Of a stretch of 10,950 nt of DNA, positions 7,745-10,950 are shown piece after piece. The notes beneath the pieces were generated by a model. The model searched no databases and had not been told where the DNA came from. It was given only the letters and a program-made list of their open reading frames with translations. Source of the DNA: Candidatus Aminicenantota bacterium (GTDB lineage Bacteria; Acidobacteriota; Aminicenantia; Aminicenantales; Aminicenantaceae). The position numbers and the translations under genes were made by a program. The stretch's first letter is position 1. Every line of letters starts with the position of its first letter. The stretch lies in contig JAFGNQ010000008.1 of NCBI GenBank assembly GCA_016926925.1, positions 1 to 10,950 on the forward strand, written 5' to 3'.

Positions 7745-9106
7745 CTATTCGTTTTCGGATGCCGCGGATATCTTTATGGGTACCAGGGCTTTCTCCATGT
7801 TGATCCGGCCGTATCCGATAAATTCGTCTTTGCCCGGGTTGCCACTGCTGTTGACATCATCCGCTGTGTAACGGATGATGTTCATGATTTCTTGGGCGCT
7901 CAACCAAGGCTTCATGCTTTTGATCAAAGCGGCCAAGCCGGCCACATGCGGTGCGGACATCGATGTTCCGAATCCGAATGCATAGGGCAGAGAGCCCTCA
8001 CCGAAAAACCAGGTGGGAATCGTACTCAGCACTCGTTCTCCGGGAGCTGCGACATCGATTTCCGGTCCTGAATTCGACCAATCCGGCCTGTCGTCATTGT
8101 AATCCGTAGCTGCCACAGCCAGGCAGTTGTCATAGGCGGCGGGGTAGAGGACGGAAGATCCGTCATTTCCGCCCGAGGCGACGCAGACAATGCCTTTGGA
8201 CACGGCGTAGGTTATCGCTGCTCTCAGGGAGTCTGCATCGGCATCTCCTCCCAGACTGAGGTTGATGACATGGACTTCATTATCGGCTGCCCAACGTATG
8301 CCGTCGATTATCCAGCTGTAGAGACCTGAGCCGTCGGCATCCATGACTTTAACCGGCAATATCCTGCAGTCCCATGCCACGCCTGCAATACCTTCGGTAT
8401 TGTGGGTATCCGCTGCTGCAATGCCTGCCACATGTGTTCCGTGGCCGTTGTCGTCATCGGCATCGAAGTCACTGTTCACGAAATCGCGTCCTCCTGAGAT
8501 GATCTTGTCCTGAAGGTCGGGGTGAAGAATCTCCACTCCCGTGTCCACAATGGCGATGACCGTTGCCTCCAAACCTATTGTTTCATCCCAAGCGGCCGTA
8601 GCTTTAATGTCGGCTCTGGCTCTGCCAGTAGGACTCCCGGGGATTCCTATCGCCTGACCCGTATTGTTCAAAGCGTATTGGTAGGAAAAAAGACTGTCAT
8701 TCGGCGTTTCGGTGATACGGGCTACGTAATTGGGCTCTACAAATTCTACATCCGGATTTTTACTGTAAGCATAGACGGTCTCTTCAACCGAAAAACCTTG
8801 AGGAATTTGGAGTTGATAGATATTCAGCCCCGAAATTTTCTTGATTTTATATGTGCGATAAGCGCTGATAATTGCCTCGATTTCCATTGCAGAGATGTCG
8901 GACTTGAATTTTACTAGAACCTGATCCGATGCGAACTGCAGCCTTTCATGCTGTCCGAATGCACGGCCGGTTTGGGAAAAATGGACTTCCCGCACATCGG
9001 AGCCGGAAATTGTCCTTTTATGGGAATCATCTCTCTGTGATTGAAAACTGAGGGAAATGAGACAAACGGATAGAACGAGCACCAAAAATAGGATTTTTCT
9101 CCTCAT
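7745..9106 (-). CDS. Secreted subtilisin-like serine protease with fervidolysin-type prodomain
   Basis: This is an exported S8-family peptidase of 453 residues. A signal peptide (MRRK, then a hydrophobic run to about residue 21) precedes a prodomain at about 60-130, with QVLVKFKSD and DVEFVEPNYV typical of fervidolysin-like N-terminal domains that assist folding and inhibit the enzyme. The catalytic domain spans about 165-440 with a complete triad: D188 (AIVDTGV), H222 (GHGTHVAG) and S382 (GTSMSAPHVAG). The oxyanion-hole Asn is N314 (SGGND). There is no C-terminal sorting or anchor domain, and C15 in LSVC does not fit a lipobox, so release to periplasm or medium is likely. The ORF is open to 9196, but that overlaps the barrel gene; the ATG at 9106 has AAGGAGG 8 bases upstream and is followed directly by the signal peptide. 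Its natural substrate is unknown. Confidence 0.93.
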   Translation of the reverse strand: MRRKILFLVLVLSVCLISLSFQSQRDDSHKRTISGSDVREVHFSQTGRAFGQHERLQFASDQVLVKFKSDISAMEIEAIISAYRTYKIKKISGLNIYQLQIPQGFSVEETVYAYSKNPDVEFVEPNYVARITETPNDSLFSYQYALNNTGQAIGIPGSPTGRARADIKATAAWDETIGLEATVIAIVDTGVEILHPDLQDKIISGGRDFVNSDFDADDDNGHGTHVAGIAAADTHNTEGIAGVAWDCRILPVKVMDADGSGLYSWIIDGIRWAADNEVHVINLSLGGDADADSLRAAITYAVSKGIVCVASGGNDGSSVLYPAAYDNCLAVAATDYNDDRPDWSNSGPEIDVAAPGERVLSTIPTWFFGEGSLPYAFGFGTSMSAPHVAGLAALIKSMKPWLSAQEIMNIIRYTADDVNSSGNPGKDEFIGYGRINMEKALVPIKISAASENE

Positions 9107-9114
9107 CGTTGCCG

Positions 9115-9121
9115 CCTCCTT
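9115..9121 (-). promoter_or_regulatory. Strong ribosome binding site deciding the protease start
   Basis: A full AAGGAGG on the minus strand lies 8 bases before the ATG at 9106 and just after the stop codon of the barrel gene. It shows that the protease starts at the signal peptide, not at the upstream ATG at 9196. Confidence 0.8.
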
Positions 9122-9125
9122 CAGG

Positions 9126-9905
9126 TTAGAATTCAAACAGGATTCGGATGATGCCGCCAAAGTCAATGCCCCCGCTGTAAGGCATGATATCAGCACCCAC
9201 CGTCAGCTTGATCGACTCGGTGAACTCGTAGGTTCCGCCTAGTCCGACTCCGAAATTAGCCTTTCCTTTGATGTCTTTATCTTCGGTCTTGGCCAGTTCT
9301 TCAATGGACTCTTGCATTTCAAAATTTCCCCGGAGACGGTTGTAGTAAACCGAGGCGTAAGGGTAGAAATAATCGAAACCCTTGTACTCGAAAGATACAC
9401 CTATCCTCGCCCTCTGCCATTTCGGCTTTCCTGTGGCTGTGCCTTCAACGCTGAGCCCCGGGATCTCCCATTCCTTTTCTTTGCCCGAGAAGTAGATGTA
9501 CTGACCGATGATACCGATCTCGAAATCGTAGGAGCTGAACAGGGTAAATTCGGCTTCGCCGCCCAAAGCGAATCCGTTGATCGACCCCGCATCCATCTCC
9601 AGGGATATCGGGAGCTCCCGGAACACTAGGGAATCGAGGTTTGAGGATGCGAAACCGACGAAAGCGCCAAGGGTAAAGCCTTCTATGATTTCGATACCGC
9701 CGTTCAGTGTGATCATATAGGATTTGAGATTGGATTCCTGATCACCATCGTCCCAGCTGACTGTTTGATTCAAATATTCGAATCCGAGTCCCGCCTGAAT
9801 CGCCGTTCGTCCAGGCAGGCCTTCCGTCTCAGTCTGAGAATAGGATAGGCAGGTCAATCCTAGAAACGCGAGTAGCGCAATGCACAAACAATGTCTTCGT
9901 TTCAT
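9126..9905 (-). CDS. Small outer-membrane beta-barrel protein, function unknown
   Basis: The protein has 259 residues. A signal peptide (MKRRHCLCIALLAFLGLTCL, cleavage likely after SYSQ at 24) is followed by alternating polar and hydrophobic stretches rich in Gly, Tyr and Phe, typical of transmembrane beta strands. Examples are around GGIEIIEGFTLGAFVGF (about 69-85), GGEAEFTLFSSYDFEIGIIG (about 116-135) and FGVGLGGTYEF. It ends ILFEF, a C-terminal Phe in the pattern recognised by the BAM assembly machinery. The size suits a barrel of about 8-12 strands. I do not recognise a specific family; it is broadly OmpA- or OmpW-barrel-like. The start is good: GGAGG lies 6 bases before the ATG. It lies 34 bases after bamD and 20 bases before the protease, probably in one operon. 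Whether it is a porin, an adhesin or a scaffold cannot be told. Confidence 0.7.
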   Translation of the reverse strand: MKRRHCLCIALLAFLGLTCLSYSQTETEGLPGRTAIQAGLGFEYLNQTVSWDDGDQESNLKSYMITLNGGIEIIEGFTLGAFVGFASSNLDSLVFRELPISLEMDAGSINGFALGGEAEFTLFSSYDFEIGIIGQYIYFSGKEKEWEIPGLSVEGTATGKPKWQRARIGVSFEYKGFDYFYPYASVYYNRLRGNFEMQESIEELAKTEDKDIKGKANFGVGLGGTYEFTESIKLTVGADIMPYSGGIDFGGIIRILFEF

Positions 9906-9939
9906 TCATAACCTCCGCATGCAAACAATGTACACAGCC

Positions 9940-10752
9940 TTAGCTCTGATTTTTGCTTTGGATTTCCTCGATTTCCTCAAGTTTGGCTGTCGCCTCCTCA
10001 GAGTATTTGCTCTGTGGGAAATCGGTAATAAGCTTTCTGAAGTAGGGAGAGCTCTCTTCAAACTTACGCCATTTGAAGTAGGCATCGGCGAGAACAAAAT
10101 ACACCTTATCCATTTTGGAGTAGTTGGGATATTCGGTGAGGATATCGAGTAAGCGGCTTGTTGCAGCTTTATAAGCACTCCTCTTATAATAAAGCTCTCC
10201 GATGCTCAGGGTGTGTTCGGCCAGCCGCTCTTCACAGTCTCTAATCTTGTCTTCAGCCTGTTTTGCCTCATCACTCAGAGGATAATTGGTGATAACTTTT
10301 TTAAATTCATTCAAGGCCTGCCTTGTTTTGGTTTGATCCCGCCCAGGTTTGAGCACCTTTTTGTAAGATGTCATTCCGATTTGATATTGCGCATAGGAGG
10401 CTGAAGGGCTGAGAGGGAAAAGGCTTATAAATTCTCTGTATTCGGATGCGGCGATGATCATGCTCCCTTCATCGCTTTTCTTGAAATAAGAATCGGCGAT
10501 CGCTAATTTTGCTCTTTGGGCATAAAAACTTTTGGGGAATGAGTCGATGACCTGCCTGAGGTAGAGCCGGCCTTTCTCGGAATCCTTCTCGATCGCCTCC
10601 ATTCCGAGATTGAACAAAAGTTCATCGCTGGAGGCAATTTCCGGCGAGAGTGCTGTGCTTTTTTTCCCACAGGCGGTTATCGTCAGCGTGACAAGAATCA
10701 CGGCAACAAAAAGGCAGGTGATTTTTGGGACATTCCAATATGAACGCTCCAT
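9940..10752 (-). CDS. bamD: Outer membrane protein assembly lipoprotein BamD
   Basis: BamD is an outer-membrane-anchored TPR lipoprotein that works with BamA to fold beta-barrel proteins. The product has 270 residues. The lipoprotein signal ends in ITAC, so C28 would be lipidated. Residues about 43-265 are TPR-like helical pairs with recurring YxxAxxxLAxxYFK-type patterns. The stretch RDQTKTRQALNEFKKVITNY (138-157), then ERLAEHTLSIGELYYKR (175-191) and ILTEYPN (204-210), matches the characteristic BamD core. The ATG at 10752 has AAGGA 8 bases upstream. The longer form from 10797 would overlap the epimerase gene and push the signal peptide inward, so I reject it. It begins 5 bases after the epimerase stop and precedes a predicted barrel protein, a possible client. 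Other TPR lipoproteins such as CpoB are less likely. Confidence 0.88.
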   Translation of the reverse strand: MERSYWNVPKITCLFVAVILVTLTITACGKKSTALSPEIASSDELLFNLGMEAIEKDSEKGRLYLRQVIDSFPKSFYAQRAKLAIADSYFKKSDEGSMIIAASEYREFISLFPLSPSASYAQYQIGMTSYKKVLKPGRDQTKTRQALNEFKKVITNYPLSDEAKQAEDKIRDCEERLAEHTLSIGELYYKRSAYKAATSRLLDILTEYPNYSKMDKVYFVLADAYFKWRKFEESSPYFRKLITDFPQSKYSEEATAKLEEIEEIQSKNQS

Positions 10753-10757
10753 ATTTT

Positions 10758-10950
10758 TTATCCTTCCATTGAATAGAGTCTTTTGATCCAGTCCCACTCC
10801 TCATACAATCCTGCCCTGATCTCGGTACGGGGTGCGTACCCCAAATCCTTCTTCGCTTTTTGTATGTCAGCCAGCGTATGAGGGACGTCTCCTTTCTGGC
10901 TGTTTTCCCACTGTATATGAATATTTTTTTGACACACCTCTTCGAAGAGA
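10758..10950 (-). CDS. NAD-dependent nucleotide-sugar epimerase/dehydratase, C-terminal fragment (runs off window)
   Basis: Only the last 63 residues are in the window; the gene begins beyond 10950 and stops with TAA at 10758. The segment GDVPHTLADIQKAKKDLGY, followed by APRTEIRAGLYEEWDWI, is the hallmark end of extended SDR enzymes such as UDP-glucuronate or UDP-GlcNAc 4-epimerases and dTDP-glucose dehydratases. There Asp-Ile-xx-Ala belongs to the sugar-binding C-terminal part, and the final helix begins at the Glu-rich end. The catalytic Tyr-x3-Lys and the Rossmann fold are outside, so the exact reaction is unknown. Its stop codon is 5 bases from the bamD start and overlaps the bamD leader, suggesting translational coupling. 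It probably supplies an activated sugar for surface polysaccharide. Confidence 0.82.
   Translation of the reverse strand, partial: LFEEVCQKNIHIQWENSQKGDVPHTLADIQKAKKDLGYAPRTEIRAGLYEEWDWIKRLYSMEG

Noticed and set aside
1..10950. CRISPR array, tRNA or rRNA gene, insertion sequence, toxin-antitoxin pair or other defence genes
   Set aside because: I saw no regularly spaced repeats, cloverleaf-like sequence, transposase motifs or paired small genes; gaps between genes are all under 260 bases.

Overview
The window looks like an ordinary chromosomal segment from a Gram-negative (diderm) bacterium of middling GC content. Every supported gene lies on the minus strand, so transcription runs from position 10950 towards 1. 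A second membrane is indicated by a BamD-type lipoprotein and by a small secreted beta-barrel protein ending in Phe-Glu-Phe. The phylum cannot be fixed from this sequence. The mixture (K+-dependent membrane pyrophosphatase, compact NusA and IF-2, fervidolysin-like protease) would suit a little-cultured anaerobic lineage such as Aminicenantes or a relative of Acidobacteriota, but that is a weak guess.

Layout in transcription order. (1) Envelope cluster, 10950-7745: the C-terminal end of a nucleotide-sugar epimerase (SDR family), bamD, a small outer-membrane beta-barrel protein, and a secreted subtilisin-like protease. Gaps are 5, 34 and 19-20 bases, so this looks like one operon. (2) A 251-base gap, 7744-7494, holding a long imperfect hairpin (13 bp perfect plus 6 bp) and a possible 38-codon ORF whose start codon lies inside that hairpin. 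(3) Repair and tRNA-modification cluster, 7493-3902: recN, a C_GCAxxG_C_C family protein and miaB, closely spaced. A weak terminator-like hairpin follows miaB. (4) hppA, 3773-1809, a K+-dependent membrane pyrophosphatase with its own good sigma70-type promoter. (5) nusA and the first 191 codons of infB, 1640-1, again behind a recognisable promoter. The usual rimP gene is not directly upstream of nusA, and the ylxR/ylxQ genes often found between nusA and infB are absent.

Functionally, the first half of the transcription order builds and polices the envelope: sugar-nucleotide supply, outer-membrane protein assembly, a barrel protein and an exported protease. The second half is housekeeping: recombinational repair, tRNA A37 thiomethylation, ion pumping powered by pyrophosphate, transcription elongation/antitermination and translation initiation. 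Nothing in the window amounts to a new defence, mobile or biosynthetic system. The most unusual sequence is the structured leader before recN. Several longest-possible ORFs (miaB, protease, bamD, hppA) start too far upstream, and I give corrected starts based on ribosome binding sites and neighbour overlap.
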